From Urinicoccus massiliensis (GTDB taxonomy: Bacteria > Bacillota > Clostridia > Tissierellales > Peptoniphilaceae), in contig NZ_LT635492.1 in NCBI RefSeq assembly GCF_900120405.1, positions 639,478 through 703,477 of the forward strand: a stretch of 64,000 nucleotides of DNA. The letters run 5' to 3'. The position numbers and the translations under genes are program-made. The notes beneath the pieces were generated by a model, which saw only the letters and a list, made by a program, of their open reading frames with translations, was not told the origin of the DNA and searched no databases. This document shows positions 8,244 through 17,977 of this stretch, piece by piece (position 1 is the stretch's first letter; every line of letters starts with the position of its first letter).

Positions 8244-9464
8244 CTATTCCTTATTTAATTCTATAAAGACTTGGAAGTAGTCGCCGTCAATGACGATGCG
8301 GAATTCGCCACCCAGGGCTTCTACCAGGTTTTTGGCTATATGGAGACCCAGGCCGGACCCTTCTGTGGTCCGGGACTTTTCTCCCCGGACGAATTGTTGC
8401 ATGAGTTCATCGGCAGAAATTCCCAGGCGGTTCTTGCTGACATTTTTCATGGAAAAATAGTACTTGGATTGGTCCTGGATGAGTTTGGCGTAGATTCTTG
8501 TATTTTCCAGGGCATACTTACAGGCATTGGACAGGGTGTTGGACAGGATCCGGCCCAGGACTTCGGGGTCGGTGTAGATTTGGGCATAGTCGCTGTCGGA
8601 ATTGTAGATAAATTCCAGGCCCTTGGCTGTAAGGTCGGATTCAAAGTCTCCAAAGATCTGGCTTAAAAGTTCGTTGAAGTCAATGACGACTTTTTCCACC
8701 TGGACATTGCCGGACCCAGTTTTTGAGGCATCAATGAGGTTGATAACCAGGCTCTTTAGGCGTTCGGAGTTGCGACCCAGGATCCGGATGTAGTTTTTGG
8801 CTTCTTCGTCCATGGTCTCCTTGCTACTTAGGATGTCGGTGTAGTTGATGATGGAGGTCAGGGGGGTTTTCAGGTCGTGGGAGATGTTGGTAATGAGGTC
8901 GGTCTTCATTTTTTCCGACTTCATCCTTTCTTCTACGGCATCGGATAGGCCGTCCCGGATGTTGCCCAGTTGGACCAGGGCCTTGATGCTTGCCTTTTCG
9001 GCCAGGTGGGTTTCCATTTGGGGCATCCCCAGGCTGGCAGTTTCTTCAATCCCCTCAATGACCAGGACAAATTGGACTCTTTCTTTTTCGAAAAACAGGA
9101 GGGCCCGAAAGACCAGGGACAGGACCAGGGTGAAGGTCTCTCCCAGGACGAAGAGGCCCAGGAGGAGGATAAAGAGCAGGAGGATATTAGCCGCGGCATA
9201 GTAGATAAAGGAATTGGACTTGGAACTTTCCCGCATGAGGGCCACGGTGAAAAAGCGTCGGACCCCGGGAATGGGTAGGAGTTTTACCAGGCAAAGGCCC
9301 AGGTCCACCAGGACCAGGTTGATATATACCCAGTCATCCCAATAAAAAATCCGGGCCAGGGCGTAAATCAAGAGAAAGAATTCTATAAAGACTTCTTCGA
9401 TATAGGCCCGGTAAAAGATATAGTCATAGATTTTAGAAAACAATCGCCTAAGTTTTTTTACCAT
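8244..9464 (-). CDS. sensor histidine kinase, membrane bound
   Basis: A 406-residue kinase. Hydrophobic segments at about residues 25-61 and 86-126 form a compact membrane sensor with little external loop, so it may sense the membrane or a partner. The HisKA box is NISHDLKTPLTSIINYTDIL with phospho-His196. The ATPase lobe has the N box SNTLSNACKYA and G box GSGLGLHIAKNLVEALGG near the C terminus. The start is one base after the response-regulator stop codon, so the pair is one operon. The membrane segments without an extracytoplasmic domain resemble intramembrane-sensing kinases of cell-envelope stress systems, but the signal is not known. Confidence 0.92.
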   Translation of the reverse strand: MVKKLRRLFSKIYDYIFYRAYIEEVFIEFFLLIYALARIFYWDDWVYINLVLVDLGLCLVKLLPIPGVRRFFTVALMRESSKSNSFIYYAAANILLLFILLLGLFVLGETFTLVLSLVFRALLFFEKERVQFVLVIEGIEETASLGMPQMETHLAEKASIKALVQLGNIRDGLSDAVEERMKSEKMKTDLITNISHDLKTPLTSIINYTDILSSKETMDEEAKNYIRILGRNSERLKSLVINLIDASKTGSGNVQVEKVVIDFNELLSQIFGDFESDLTAKGLEFIYNSDSDYAQIYTDPEVLGRILSNTLSNACKYALENTRIYAKLIQDQSKYYFSMKNVSKNRLGISADELMQQFVRGEKSRTTEGSGLGLHIAKNLVEALGGEFRIVIDGDYFQVFIELNKE

Positions 9465-9465
9465 A

Positions 9466-10155
9466 CTAGCCTTCTATCTTGTAGCCCATGCCATAGACGG
9501 ACTTAATGAGGTCGGGCTTTCTGGGGTTGATTTCCACCTTGTCTCTTAGGTGGGAAATGTGGACGCTGATGACTTTTTTCACATCATGGGCTTCTTCTTC
9601 CCAGACTTGTTCATAGATTTCGTCGCTGGAAAAGACTCTTCCTTGGTTTTTCATCAAGAGGAAGAGGATCTTGTATTCATAGGGAGTCAGGCTGGCCACT
9701 TCCCCGTCCACGGTGACGGTTTTGCTGGCGTCGTTTAGGACCAGCCGGCCAATTTGGATTTGGTCCTGGTCAATGTCTGCCGACCCCAGGTTCATGTAGC
9801 GTCTCAGGGAGGAATTGACCCGGGCAATGAGTTCAATGGCGTTAAAGGGCTTGGTGATGTAGTCATCGGCCCCGACATTTAAGCCCAGGATCTTGTCGGT
9901 GATTTCCGACTTGGCCGACAGGATGATAATGGGGATGTTCTTGCTTTCTCGAATTTTTAGGATGGCTGTCATGCCGTCCATTTCGGGCATCATCAGGTCC
10001 ATCAAGATTAGATGGATGGTTTCTCTTTCCATGATGTCCAGGGCTTCTTTGCCGTTGTAGGCTGGAAAGACCTTGTAGCCCTGAGCCTTTAAGTAAATTT
10101 CTATGGCTGAAACGATGTCTTTTTCATCGTCGCAGACTAAAATATTGTATTGCAT
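9466..10155 (-). CDS. OmpR/PhoB-family response regulator
   Basis: A 229-residue regulator. The receiver domain has the acidic pair DD (residues 9-10), phospho-acceptor Asp53 in LILMDLMMPEMDG, the switch Ser in IIILSAKSE and Lys in ADDYITKPF. The C-terminal winged-helix DNA-binding domain (about 128-229) has SLTPYEYKILFLLMKN and SVHISHLRDKVE. First gene of the two-component operon; translation of the kinase gene starts one base after its stop. The target genes cannot be deduced from the sequence. Confidence 0.95.
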   Translation of the reverse strand: MQYNILVCDDEKDIVSAIEIYLKAQGYKVFPAYNGKEALDIMERETIHLILMDLMMPEMDGMTAILKIRESKNIPIIILSAKSEITDKILGLNVGADDYITKPFNAIELIARVNSSLRRYMNLGSADIDQDQIQIGRLVLNDASKTVTVDGEVASLTPYEYKILFLLMKNQGRVFSSDEIYEQVWEEEAHDVKKVISVHISHLRDKVEINPRKPDLIKSVYGMGYKIEG

Positions 10156-10284
10156 TTTTCCACCTCTTTGTCTTTATTATACAACATCTTTTGGCCTTCT
10201 TGCCTCTCTTTTCCCTTTCGCAAGAAAATCTTAGTGAAAAATACGATATCTTGGGTATCTATATTTATTAGGAAAGGAGCTTTT

Positions 10285-11220
10285 ATGTTAGAAAAGTTAA
10301 AAACCTGGCTTTACCGGCACCGGAACAACCCCGTTTTGAGTTTTCTCGATGCCCTGGTCAAGCGGATACTTGAATTTGAAGTTTTTCCCAGGGCCGGACA
10401 GTTGTCTTATTTTACCACCCTGTCCTTGTTTCCCTTTATCATTGCCCTTTTAAATATCTTGAACTATACCTCCCTGGTGGACCCTTCCTTTATCCGGAAC
10501 CTGGTGTCCTACCTACCCAAGTCTACGGCCTCTGTTATCTTGACCTTTGCAGACCAAATTGCCCTGAACTCTTCGGCTTCTTTGTTGAGTATTTCTTTGA
10601 TTATGGGTCTTTGGTCGGCCTCCAGCGGTGTGCGCCAGTTGATTAAAATCATCAACGGGGCCTACCAGCTCCAAGAAAATCGTAATTTTTTTGAAATGGC
10701 CTTTTTGGGTCTGGCCTTTACCCTGGGACTAATTGTCATGATCTTGCTCTTGCTCTTCTCCCGGATTATCGGGTCCGAGCTCATCCAGCAGCTCAACAAC
10801 TACTTTCCCCTAAACCAAGACCTCATTGGTTTTTTGTACCGGTCCTTGAATATCATCGGGCCTATTTATGCCTTGATTTTCCTGGTTTGCCTCTATGGCA
10901 TCAGCCCCAACCTTCCCATGAAAAAATTGGGCCTAAAGAGCCTCCTGCCTGGAAGTCTTTTTGCCCTGGTGGGGATTTTATTGGGAACGGTCCTCTTTAC
11001 CTATTATGTGTCGAATTTTGGCAAGTATGCCATGACCTATGGTTACTTTGCCGGCATGATTCTTTTGCTCTTATGGATCTACCTGGTGAATATCGTCCTG
11101 CAAGTGGGCTGCCAAATCAATGCCCTGGTCTATTTAAAAAGACAGGGGGGCTTGACTTGGCCCCGGGAGGATTCTGTTTTAAAGGACCTCTTGCCTGGAG
11201 AAACTAAGCCGACAGACTGA
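10285..11220 (+). CDS. YihY/virulence factor BrkB-family membrane protein
   Basis: A 311-residue inner-membrane protein with six hydrophobic segments. It carries the family patterns RAGQLSYFTTLSLFPFIIAL (residues 34-53) and GLWSASSGVRQLIKIINGAY (about 110-129), and the final SNFGKYAMTYGYFAGMILLL. Despite the old annotation as ribonuclease BN, the family is an uncharacterised membrane family. ATG at 10285 follows AAAGGAGC; the frame is open further upstream but without support. Its 3' end overlaps that of the convergent comF gene by 17 bp. Confidence 0.9.
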   Translation: MLEKLKTWLYRHRNNPVLSFLDALVKRILEFEVFPRAGQLSYFTTLSLFPFIIALLNILNYTSLVDPSFIRNLVSYLPKSTASVILTFADQIALNSSASLLSISLIMGLWSASSGVRQLIKIINGAYQLQENRNFFEMAFLGLAFTLGLIVMILLLLFSRIIGSELIQQLNNYFPLNQDLIGFLYRSLNIIGPIYALIFLVCLYGISPNLPMKKLGLKSLLPGSLFALVGILLGTVLFTYYVSNFGKYAMTYGYFAGMILLLLWIYLVNIVLQVGCQINALVYLKRQGGLTWPREDSVLKDLLPGETKPTD

Positions 11221-11818
11221 CGGGGTAGACTTGGTTGACTCCGGCTTCTTCCAGGGCCAGGCTGGCCTGGTAGAGGGTGGACCCCGTCGTTAGGATGTCA
11301 TCCAACAATAGAATATTTTTGCCTTCCAGGTCCTTGGCCCGGAAGGCTTGGACTAGGTTTACCTCCCTTTCCTTGGCAGACAGGCCAAGTTGCAGGGGGG
11401 TATTTTTTATTTTCTCCAGCTTGCCCCTATAATAGCTTAGGCCGGATAGGTGGTGGATTTCCATGCCAATGAGGTCCATGGGGTCAAAGCCTCTTTTTTT
11501 TAGGGTCTGTCTGGCTGAAGGCACCACCACAAAACCATCCAGGTCTTGGGAAAGGTCCATGCTTCCCAGGACTTGGATAAAGAGGTGGGCCAGGGTCTTG
11601 GCCAGGTAGGTCTTGGATTCAAACTTGTAGTCGGTCAGGATTTTTCGCAGGCTACCGGTGTAGGAAAAGCCAGTGTAGATGGCCCGGCCATTTTTTTGCC
11701 TATGGCCAGGTTGGAAGTCCAACCGGTCACAGCACTGGGGACAGAGGTAGGGGATGGCCCCTTCTTTTTCCCGGCAGAGATAGCAGGTGTGGTCTTGGAA
11801 AATTTCTAAAAAATTCAT
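11204..11818 (-). CDS. comF: ComF-family phosphoribosyltransferase-like protein
   Basis: A 204-residue ComFC-type protein linked to DNA uptake and transformation in Firmicutes. The N-terminal zinc-ribbon cysteines are visible as CYLC and CPQCCDRL (about residues 12-33). The C-terminal PRTase domain has the phosphoribosyl-diphosphate loop ILLLDDILTTGSTLYQA (about 170-186). Its ATG overlaps the recD2 stop codon (ATGA), so both genes are translated from one message. It overlaps the convergent yihY-family gene at the 3' end. Confidence 0.92.
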   Translation of the reverse strand: MNFLEIFQDHTCYLCREKEGAIPYLCPQCCDRLDFQPGHRQKNGRAIYTGFSYTGSLRKILTDYKFESKTYLAKTLAHLFIQVLGSMDLSQDLDGFVVVPSARQTLKKRGFDPMDLIGMEIHHLSGLSYYRGKLEKIKNTPLQLGLSAKEREVNLVQAFRAKDLEGKNILLLDDILTTGSTLYQASLALEEAGVNQVYPVSLSA

Positions 11819-14025
11819 AGGACCACCTCGGTTTCCAGGCGACGGACCAGGCCGGTTCTTCTCTCCAGCTGGTCCTTATTTTTCAGCATTTCTTGGAGAG
11901 AGTCCAGACTCCCTACCAGGATGACACCTCTTTTCCCCCGGGTAATGGCTGTATAGAGGATGTTCTTGCTTTGGAGGATGGCCGGGGCCCAGGAACAGGT
12001 CATAATGGTAATGGGGTATTCGCTTCCCTGGGCCTTGTGGATGGTGGAGGCATAGGCCAGGGTCAATTCGTCCAGGTCGTATTCCTGGTAGTCCACATGT
12101 TTCATTTCATCATAGACCACCTTGAGGCTCTTGGTCTCGGGATCTACAGAAAGGATCCGACCCAGGTCGCCGTTAAAGACTCCCTCTCCCTCCTTGGCAT
12201 AGACCTCGGACTGGATGGACCACTTTAGCTGGTAGTTGTTTTTAATGTGCATGACCCGGTCCCCTGTCCGGAAGATCATATTTTTATAGGTGATTTCTTT
12301 TTTATCTTCTTGGGGAGGGTTCAGGGCTTCTTGGAGCCTTTGGTTGAGGATGGTCACCCCAACAGGTCCCTTGTGCATGGGACTTAGGACCTGGATGTCC
12401 TCCATGGGGTCTAGGTCGTAGTAGTCCGGCAATCTTTTGGAAATCAGATCCACAATGGTTTGGGCTATGGCCTCTCCCTGGGCCTGGATAAAGAAAAAGT
12501 CGCCGTTTTTTTGGTTCATGACCAGGGGGCGGTCCTTTAAAATATTGTGGGCATTTTGAACGATATTGGACTGCTCTGCCTGGCGGAAAATCTTGGTTAA
12601 TTCCACGGTGGGCACCCGGCCGGAGGCAATGATGTCTCCCAGGACATTCCCCGGCCCCACACTGGGAAGTTGGTTGTGGTCTCCCACTAGGATCAACTTG
12701 GTTCTTTCATCCAGGGCCATGAGGATTTGAACCATTAAAAAGATGTCCACCATGGACACCTCGTCCAGGATCAAGACATCGGCATCAATTTCATTTTCTG
12801 TATCTTGGAAGTCCACCCAGTCTTCATGGGGGGTCAGGTCTAAGAGTCGGTGGATGGTGGAAGCGGGTCTGGCTGTGGCCTCGCTCATTTTTTTTGCCGC
12901 CCGACCTGTGGGGGCTGCCAGGCAGACCTTGAGGTCCATGGACTCGTAGAGTTCAATTAGGGCCTTGAGGGTGGTGGTTTTTCCCGTTCCCGGTCCCCCA
13001 GTTAGGACCATGACAGAAGAATCTAGGGATTTTTCCACAGCCTGGACTTGTTCAGGACTTAGCCGGTTAACCCAGTCTTTTTTATGGTCTTGGAGGATGG
13101 CCTCTCCAGCGGTTTTGACCTGGAGGTTTTTTTGTCCCAACCGGGCCAGGAGGTTTTGGGCAATATTTTTTTCACAGCGGTAGACGTAGCTTAAGTAGAC
13201 CCGGTAGTCTCCCTCCCGGCCAAGTTCTTGGTCCTTTTCCAGGTAGAGGCCGGGGTTCATGGCCATCTGCAAGGGGTCCGGGGCCTTTTCTTGGTCCAGG
13301 CCCAGGTCCTTGCTAAATTGACTTTTTAATTGGCTGTAGTAGACATAGCAGTTGCCTTGGAAGAGGGCCTCTTTTAAAATTTCCACAAAATAGGCCTCGA
13401 TCCGCATGGGATCATCCTTGGCAAAACCCAATTGTAGGGCCAGCTTGTCAATGCTCTTAAAGGAAAAGCCCTTGAGGTCCTGGAGAATCCAATAGGGTTT
13501 CTTTTCCAGGGTGGTTTGGGTGTTTGCTCCATAGACCCGGTAGAGCTTCATGGCTTCTTGGACAGACAGGCCCCGGTCCAGGCACCAATCCAGCATAGTG
13601 TCCATCCCCTCTTGCTCTTTCAGGGCCTGGCTGATCTTGGCAATTTTTTTCTTGCCGAGGCCGGGAATTTGCCTTAAGGCTCCCGGCTCTTCTCTCATGA
13701 CCCGGAGGCTGTCCTTGCCAAAAAGGTCCACAATGGCCTGGGCGGTCTTGGGGCCGATACAGGGCAGGCAGCCTGAGGACAGGTAGCGGACTATGGATTC
13801 ACTGCTGGTGGGCTTACGGACCTTGGCCTCTTGAAAGGAAAACTGCTCATGGTACTTGGGGTGGAAGATCCAGTCTCCCTGAAATGTATAGTCTAAATTT
13901 TTTTCAAATTGATAGCCGTAGCCCACGCAGGTAATGAGGTCGTCTTCAGCTTCCACACTTAAAACGCTATAGCCGTTCTTCTCATTATGGTAGACAATTG
14001 ATTCGATTCTTCCTTGAATTTCCAT
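11815..14025 (-). CDS. recD2: RecD2-type SF1B ATP-dependent DNA helicase
   Basis: A 736-residue RecD2, the RecBC-independent form of 5'-3' helicase involved in repair and mismatch processing. It has an N-terminal OB-like part, tandem helix-hairpin-helix motifs (CIGPKTAQAIVDLFG and IPGLGKKKIAKI), Walker A TGGPGTGKTTTLKAL, Walker B DVLILDEVSMVD, motif III GDHNQLPSVGPG and motif VI TAITRGKRGVILVG preceded by ASTIHKAQGSEYP. ATG at 14025 directly follows AAAGGAGGAGCT; nine in-frame upstream codons are rejected. Coupled to comF by a 4-bp overlap. Confidence 0.95.
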   Translation of the reverse strand: MEIQGRIESIVYHNEKNGYSVLSVEAEDDLITCVGYGYQFEKNLDYTFQGDWIFHPKYHEQFSFQEAKVRKPTSSESIVRYLSSGCLPCIGPKTAQAIVDLFGKDSLRVMREEPGALRQIPGLGKKKIAKISQALKEQEGMDTMLDWCLDRGLSVQEAMKLYRVYGANTQTTLEKKPYWILQDLKGFSFKSIDKLALQLGFAKDDPMRIEAYFVEILKEALFQGNCYVYYSQLKSQFSKDLGLDQEKAPDPLQMAMNPGLYLEKDQELGREGDYRVYLSYVYRCEKNIAQNLLARLGQKNLQVKTAGEAILQDHKKDWVNRLSPEQVQAVEKSLDSSVMVLTGGPGTGKTTTLKALIELYESMDLKVCLAAPTGRAAKKMSEATARPASTIHRLLDLTPHEDWVDFQDTENEIDADVLILDEVSMVDIFLMVQILMALDERTKLILVGDHNQLPSVGPGNVLGDIIASGRVPTVELTKIFRQAEQSNIVQNAHNILKDRPLVMNQKNGDFFFIQAQGEAIAQTIVDLISKRLPDYYDLDPMEDIQVLSPMHKGPVGVTILNQRLQEALNPPQEDKKEITYKNMIFRTGDRVMHIKNNYQLKWSIQSEVYAKEGEGVFNGDLGRILSVDPETKSLKVVYDEMKHVDYQEYDLDELTLAYASTIHKAQGSEYPITIMTCSWAPAILQSKNILYTAITRGKRGVILVGSLDSLQEMLKNKDQLERRTGLVRRLETEVVL

Positions 14026-14068
14026 AGCTCCTCCTTTCATCCATTGTACCAAATCCGGGCCAAAGAAA

Positions 14069-14093
14069 AAAGAGACCCGGGGATCTCTTTTCC
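14069..14093 (-). terminator. terminator of metK
   Basis: Minus strand AAAGAGA-TCCCCGGG-TCTCTTT followed by T residues, just beyond the metK stop codon. Confidence 0.88.
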
Positions 14094-14106
14094 AGCTTGT
14101 CTGTCC

Positions 14107-15273
14107 TTATTTTCTCAACAAGTCCACCTTGTCCAGTCTTTCCCAGGGCAGGTCCAGGTCATTGCGACCAAAGTGACCATAGCTGGCTACTTGGCGGTAG
14201 ATGGGTCTTAGAAGGTCTAGTTCCTTGATAATGGCAGCAGGTCTTAGGTCAAAATTCTTATGAACCAGGTCTTCAATTTCTGCATCAGAAATTTTTCCTG
14301 TGCCAAAGGTTTCTACATAGATGCTCAAGGGTCTTGCCACTCCGATTACATAGGATAGCCCCACTTCGCACTTGTCTGCCAGACCGGCAGCTACAATGTT
14401 TTTAGCCACATAACGGGCGGCATAGGCTGCAGACCGGTCCACCTTGGTCGGGTCTTTTCCGGAGAAAGCTCCACCACCATGGCGAGCATAGCCACCATAG
14501 GTGTCTACGATGATCTTCCGGCCTGTTAAACCGGCATCGGCCAGGGGGCCTCCCAGGACAAAACGGCCTGTGGCATTGATATAGTATTGGGTATCTTCTG
14601 TAATAAAGTCTGCAGGGATAATGGGTTCGATGACGTGTTTTTTAATGTCTCGGCGAATTTCTTCCAAGTCCACTTCTGGAGCATGTTGGGCTGCTACGAC
14701 AATATTTTTCACGGCTACGGGCTTGCCATCTTCATATACCAAGGTTACCTGGGTCTTGCCATCAGGTCTTAGGTAGTCCAGGGTCTTGTCCTTGCGCACA
14801 TCAGCCAATCTCTTGGACAACTTATGGGCCAGGGAAATGGGCATGGGCATGTATTCTTCGGTTTCATTGCAGGCATAGCCAAACATCATCCCTTGGTCTC
14901 CAGCACCAAAGGCGTCCATGGCATCGATGTTGCTTTCCTTGAACCGGTCTACTCCTTGGGCAATATCGTGGGATTGCTCTTCAATAGCTGAGAGCACGGC
15001 GCAATTTTCATAGGAAAATCCTCCACCACTTTGGTGGTCGTAGCCAATTTCCTTTAGGGTTTGGCGGACAACCTTGTCGAATTCCACATAGCCTTCTGTG
15101 GTAATTTCTCCTGTAATTAAAATGAGTCCGGTGTTGGCCACAGTTTCACAGGCCACACGAGCATCTTTATCTTGTCTTAAAATCTCATCTAAAATCGCAT
15201 CACTAATTTGGTCACAGACCTTGTCTGGATGGCCTTCTGTAACGGATTCTGATGTAAATAACCAGCGTTTCAC
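14107..15273 (-). CDS. metK: S-adenosylmethionine synthetase
   Basis: A 388-residue methionine adenosyltransferase that makes SAM from ATP and methionine. The conserved blocks are all present: [20 protein letters not shown] near the N terminus with the ATP-contact His, [12 protein letters not shown] near residue 120, [20 protein letters not shown] (about 267-286) with the P-loop-like segment, and the C-terminal family end. Monocistronic, under an S-box riboswitch and a good sigma-A promoter, so it is switched off when SAM is plentiful. The downstream terminator completes the unit. Confidence 0.98.
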   Translation of the reverse strand: MKRWLFTSESVTEGHPDKVCDQISDAILDEILRQDKDARVACETVANTGLILITGEITTEGYVEFDKVVRQTLKEIGYDHQSGGGFSYENCAVLSAIEEQSHDIAQGVDRFKESNIDAMDAFGAGDQGMMFGYACNETEEYMPMPISLAHKLSKRLADVRKDKTLDYLRPDGKTQVTLVYEDGKPVAVKNIVVAAQHAPEVDLEEIRRDIKKHVIEPIIPADFITEDTQYYINATGRFVLGGPLADAGLTGRKIIVDTYGGYARHGGGAFSGKDPTKVDRSAAYAARYVAKNIVAAGLADKCEVGLSYVIGVARPLSIYVETFGTGKISDAEIEDLVHKNFDLRPAAIIKELDLLRPIYRQVASYGHFGRNDLDLPWERLDKVDLLRK

Positions 15274-15291
15274 TTTTTCCTCCTTTGCAAT

Positions 15292-15422
15292 TAAAAAAAA
15301 CCTATTCTAAAAGAACAGGTCAACTTATACCTCATCTTTCAGATTACTCTGTAGGATTTAGCACCAATTCAGGTTGCCGGGCTTCACAGTGCCTAGTCAC
15401 TCCGCCACTCTTAATAAGGTTT
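15292..15422 (-). promoter_or_regulatory. SAM-I (S-box) riboswitch with terminator, upstream of metK
   Basis: On the minus strand the aptamer runs from CTTATTAAGAGTGGCGGAG (about 15422-15402) through GACTAGGC, the core GAAGCCCGGCAACC and GGTGCTAAATCC to GAAAGATGAGG (about 15330). These are the canonical S-box P1, kink-turn and J3/4 segments in order. It is followed by a terminator stem CCTGTTCT-TTT-AGAATAGG and eight T residues (15319-15292). Binding of SAM should stabilise the terminator and turn off metK. Confidence 0.95.
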
Positions 15423-15439
15423 CTTATTTACTTATGTAT

Positions 15440-15468
15440 AGTATAACACTCTTCTATAGGCTTGGCAA
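15440..15468 (-). promoter_or_regulatory. sigma-A promoter of the S-box leader and metK
   Basis: Minus strand TTGCCA (15468-15463), a 17-base spacer, then TATACT (15445-15440). Transcription would begin just before the aptamer. Confidence 0.82.
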
Positions 15469-15696
15469 GCTTTGGAAGATTTTTTGCAAATTTTTCTTCC
15501 GCCAGGATCTTTATTTTTTCCAAGTCAACCCTATAAATCCCTGATTTTAAGCCGACTTTCTGGCCTTATATTCTCTTTTTATGGCCCCCTAAATTTTTTC
15601 TTTACTTTTAATTTTATCTGTGTTATAATTTTAAAAATTTATTTTAATAGCGTCTATTGAGAGGCTATTTTATTTTATTCTTTGAAAGGAGGACTT

Positions 15697-17046
15697 ATGG
15701 AACGAAAAGGTTTTAACAGTAATTTCGGAATGATCATGGCCGCTGTTGGTTCAGCTGTCGGTCTGGGAAATATATGGAGATTTCCATATATTGTAGGGAC
15801 AAACGGAGGAGGCGCCTTCCTTCTTGTCTATGTACTTATTTGTCTTGTCATCGGCGTTCCAATCCTCATGAGTGAAATTTTGATTGGCCGTCGGGCAAAA
15901 AGCGACTGTGTGGATTCATTTAAAAAGTTGGCCCCGGGCAAAAAATGGTATATCTCAGGAATCATCGCCGTCATTGCCTCATTTTTAATTTTAAGTTTTT
16001 ATTCTGTCGTAGCAGGCTGGTCCTTGGAGTATATCTATAGGAGCCTAACCAATGCATTTGCTGGCAAGAGCCCGGAAGAAATTTCCAACCTCTTTACCGG
16101 CTTTATCTCTTCTCCCATTCGACCCATTGCCTGGACCTTTGTCTTTATGCTCATGACCATGTTGATTGTTCGGTCGGGGATTGACAAGGGGATTGAAAAG
16201 GTCTCGAAGATCGCCATCCCCATCTTGCTTTTAATTGTCATCTGCCTGGGCATCCGGGGTCTTACCCTGGAGGGAGGCCGGGAAGGGCTCCACTTTTTAT
16301 TCTATCCGGACTTTTCTAAATTTACCATGGCGGGCTTCTTGGCGGCCCTGGGGCATTCTTTCTTTACCCTGTCTCTGGGCATGGCCATTATGACCACCTA
16401 CGGGTCCTATGTCAGTGATGACAACAACATTGTCAAGTCTGCTTTTTCCATTGCATTTTTTGACACCCTCATTGCCATCTTGGCCGGGATTGCTATTTTT
16501 ACCTCGGTCTTTACCTTTAACCTGGACCCCACCCAAGGGGCTGGTCTGGCCTTTGTCACCCTGCCCAATGTCTTTCCTAGAATGCCGGGAGGTTACTTGT
16601 TTGGCGTGGCCTTCTTTGTCCTATTGGCCCTGGCTGCTCTGACCTCTACCATCTCCCTCTTGGAATCCTCTGTAGCCTTTGGTGTGGATTCCTTGAAGCT
16701 GTCTCGGAAAAAGGCTTCGGTTCTTGCGGCTGCTGGAATCTTCCTCTTGTCCATCTTAAGCAGTTTGTCCAATGGAGCAAATTCTTCCCTGCAAATTGCT
16801 GGTCTTACTTTTTTTGACTTTTTGGACAAGTTGACTTCCAACTACATGCTGACCTCTGCCGCCTTTATCGAAATTATTTTCTTGGGCTGGTTCTATGACA
16901 AGGAAGCCATTTTTGACGAGTTAAGCAACCACCATACCCTTGAACAAAAAGCCTTTAAGGCCTACTACCTGGCCTTAAAGTATATTACACCCCTGGCTAT
17001 GGTTTTGATCATCCTATCATCTTTAGGAATTTTAAAATCTGCATAA
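15697..17046 (+). CDS. neurotransmitter:sodium symporter (LeuT/MhsT-like)
   Basis: A 449-residue SNF-family Na+-coupled amino-acid transporter with 11 predicted membrane segments, the short bacterial form similar to MhsT. The TM1 signature VGSAVGLGNIWRFPY (residues 18-32), with the unwound substrate and Na+ site, is complete. TGNGGGAF-like VGTNGGGAFLLVY follows, and TM6 contains LGHSFFTLSLGMAIMTTYGS. The substrate is probably a hydrophobic or aromatic amino acid, but it cannot be read from sequence. ATG at 15697 follows AAAGGAGGA. The leader contains a weak AATAGC/GCTATT hairpin before the ribosome site. Two hairpins follow the stop. Confidence 0.93.
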   Translation: MERKGFNSNFGMIMAAVGSAVGLGNIWRFPYIVGTNGGGAFLLVYVLICLVIGVPILMSEILIGRRAKSDCVDSFKKLAPGKKWYISGIIAVIASFLILSFYSVVAGWSLEYIYRSLTNAFAGKSPEEISNLFTGFISSPIRPIAWTFVFMLMTMLIVRSGIDKGIEKVSKIAIPILLLIVICLGIRGLTLEGGREGLHFLFYPDFSKFTMAGFLAALGHSFFTLSLGMAIMTTYGSYVSDDNNIVKSAFSIAFFDTLIAILAGIAIFTSVFTFNLDPTQGAGLAFVTLPNVFPRMPGGYLFGVAFFVLLALAALTSTISLLESSVAFGVDSLKLSRKKASVLAAAGIFLLSILSSLSNGANSSLQIAGLTFFDFLDKLTSNYMLTSAAFIEIIFLGWFYDKEAIFDELSNHHTLEQKAFKAYYLALKYITPLAMVLIILSSLGILKSA

Positions 17047-17047
17047 A

Positions 17048-17081
17048 AAATACCGAAGACAGTTTTCTGTCTCCGGTATTG
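17048..17081 (+). terminator. first hairpin after the symporter gene
   Basis: AATACCGAAGACAG-TTTT-CTGTCTCCGGTATT, two bases after the stop; no T run directly follows, so termination probably completes at the next hairpin. Confidence 0.6.
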
Positions 17082-17098
17082 GTCCAAGTTGACGGCCG

Positions 17099-17129
17099 GC
17101 CCACATCCCAGTATGTGGGCTGGTTTTTT
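17099..17129 (+). terminator. terminator after the symporter gene
   Basis: GCCCACAT-CCCAGT-ATGTGGGC followed by TGG and six T residues. It faces the convergent nuclease gene. Confidence 0.85.
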
Positions 17130-17132
17130 ATT

Positions 17133-17879
17133 TTACTGGGCCCGATGGTTGCGGCCAGTCCTGTAGTCCAGGGCCACTCCCGGCTCCTGGTTGGGGACAA
17201 AGGCTCGAAAGGACACCACCTTGCCTCCATCATCCACACTAGCAGCCTCCATAATAACTCCCCGGGCCAGGAGTTCCTGGTCTTTAAAGACTGGCGTCAC
17301 CCGGTAGCGGACCTGGCCCCCGGTATCTCGAATATAGGCCGCCACAATATTTTCCAAGGGTAACATACCGTACTTGTTAAAGGACCGGGTCCCAGTCATG
17401 AGGTTGAGCCAGTTGTCATTTTCCCCCGTGAGCTGGTGGGCAATGAGGTGGCAGCGGTTGTAGAGAGCCCCGCCATCTACAAAGTCATATTTTTTTTGCT
17501 GCCAGCCTGTGGGGTAGACCTTGGAAATATCCCCCCTCTTTTCCCGGGGTTTGGAGGCCGGACCAATAAGGGCATTGGCCGGTCCCACCCGGTTCAGAGA
17601 ATCCAGGGGGCTAAAGGTCTGCCAGTCCTGACCAGGCTTTAGGTCCTCCTGGGAAAAAAGAGGTCCCTTGTCATCCAAGATATAGTAGTCGCTTTTTTTG
17701 GCCGGCTCATAGCTCGCCTGGCTGGAGCCAAGCAAGGCCTGGAGACTCCGGACACTTTGCCTGGTCATTCCCAGGGCCGTCAATCCATTTAAAAGAGACT
17801 CATCTCCTAGGGCCAGGCTGGCTAAAACCACCAGGGCCACCAGGAGGAGGCTCCCCCACTTCTTTGTCCTTTTATTCAT
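17133..17879 (-). CDS. secreted DNA/RNA non-specific endonuclease (EndA/DNA-entry nuclease-like)
   Basis: A 248-residue nuclease with an N-terminal signal/anchor segment (basic start, hydrophobic residues about 8-25), so it is exported or membrane tethered. The beta-beta-alpha-metal catalytic block is ALYNRCHLIAHQLTGEN (about residues 140-156) with the catalytic His and, further on, LMTGTRSFNKYGMLPLEN with the metal-binding Asn. NRCH replaces the DRGH of Serratia nuclease, as is usual in Firmicute members. It may degrade extracellular DNA or act at the DNA-uptake complex. ATG at 17879 follows AAAGGATGG; the longer frame adds ten unsupported residues. Confidence 0.88.
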   Translation of the reverse strand: MNKRTKKWGSLLLVALVVLASLALGDESLLNGLTALGMTRQSVRSLQALLGSSQASYEPAKKSDYYILDDKGPLFSQEDLKPGQDWQTFSPLDSLNRVGPANALIGPASKPREKRGDISKVYPTGWQQKKYDFVDGGALYNRCHLIAHQLTGENDNWLNLMTGTRSFNKYGMLPLENIVAAYIRDTGGQVRYRVTPVFKDQELLARGVIMEAASVDDGGKVVSFRAFVPNQEPGVALDYRTGRNHRAQ

Positions 17880-17977
17880 AGGTCCATCCTTTACATCCAA
17901 GTTTTGCAAAATCTCAATCTCTTCTATTATAGGAAATTCTCCCTGGGATTACAAGAATTGCCCCGAACGTGGGAAGG

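Noticed and set aside
8271-9278. Several long open frames on the plus strand opposite the histidine kinase gene.
   Set aside because: They are antisense to a clear kinase gene, lack ribosome sites and family motifs, and arise from its G+C-rich codon use. The same applies to plus-strand frames opposite recD2, metK, dus, lysS and the P1 peptidase.
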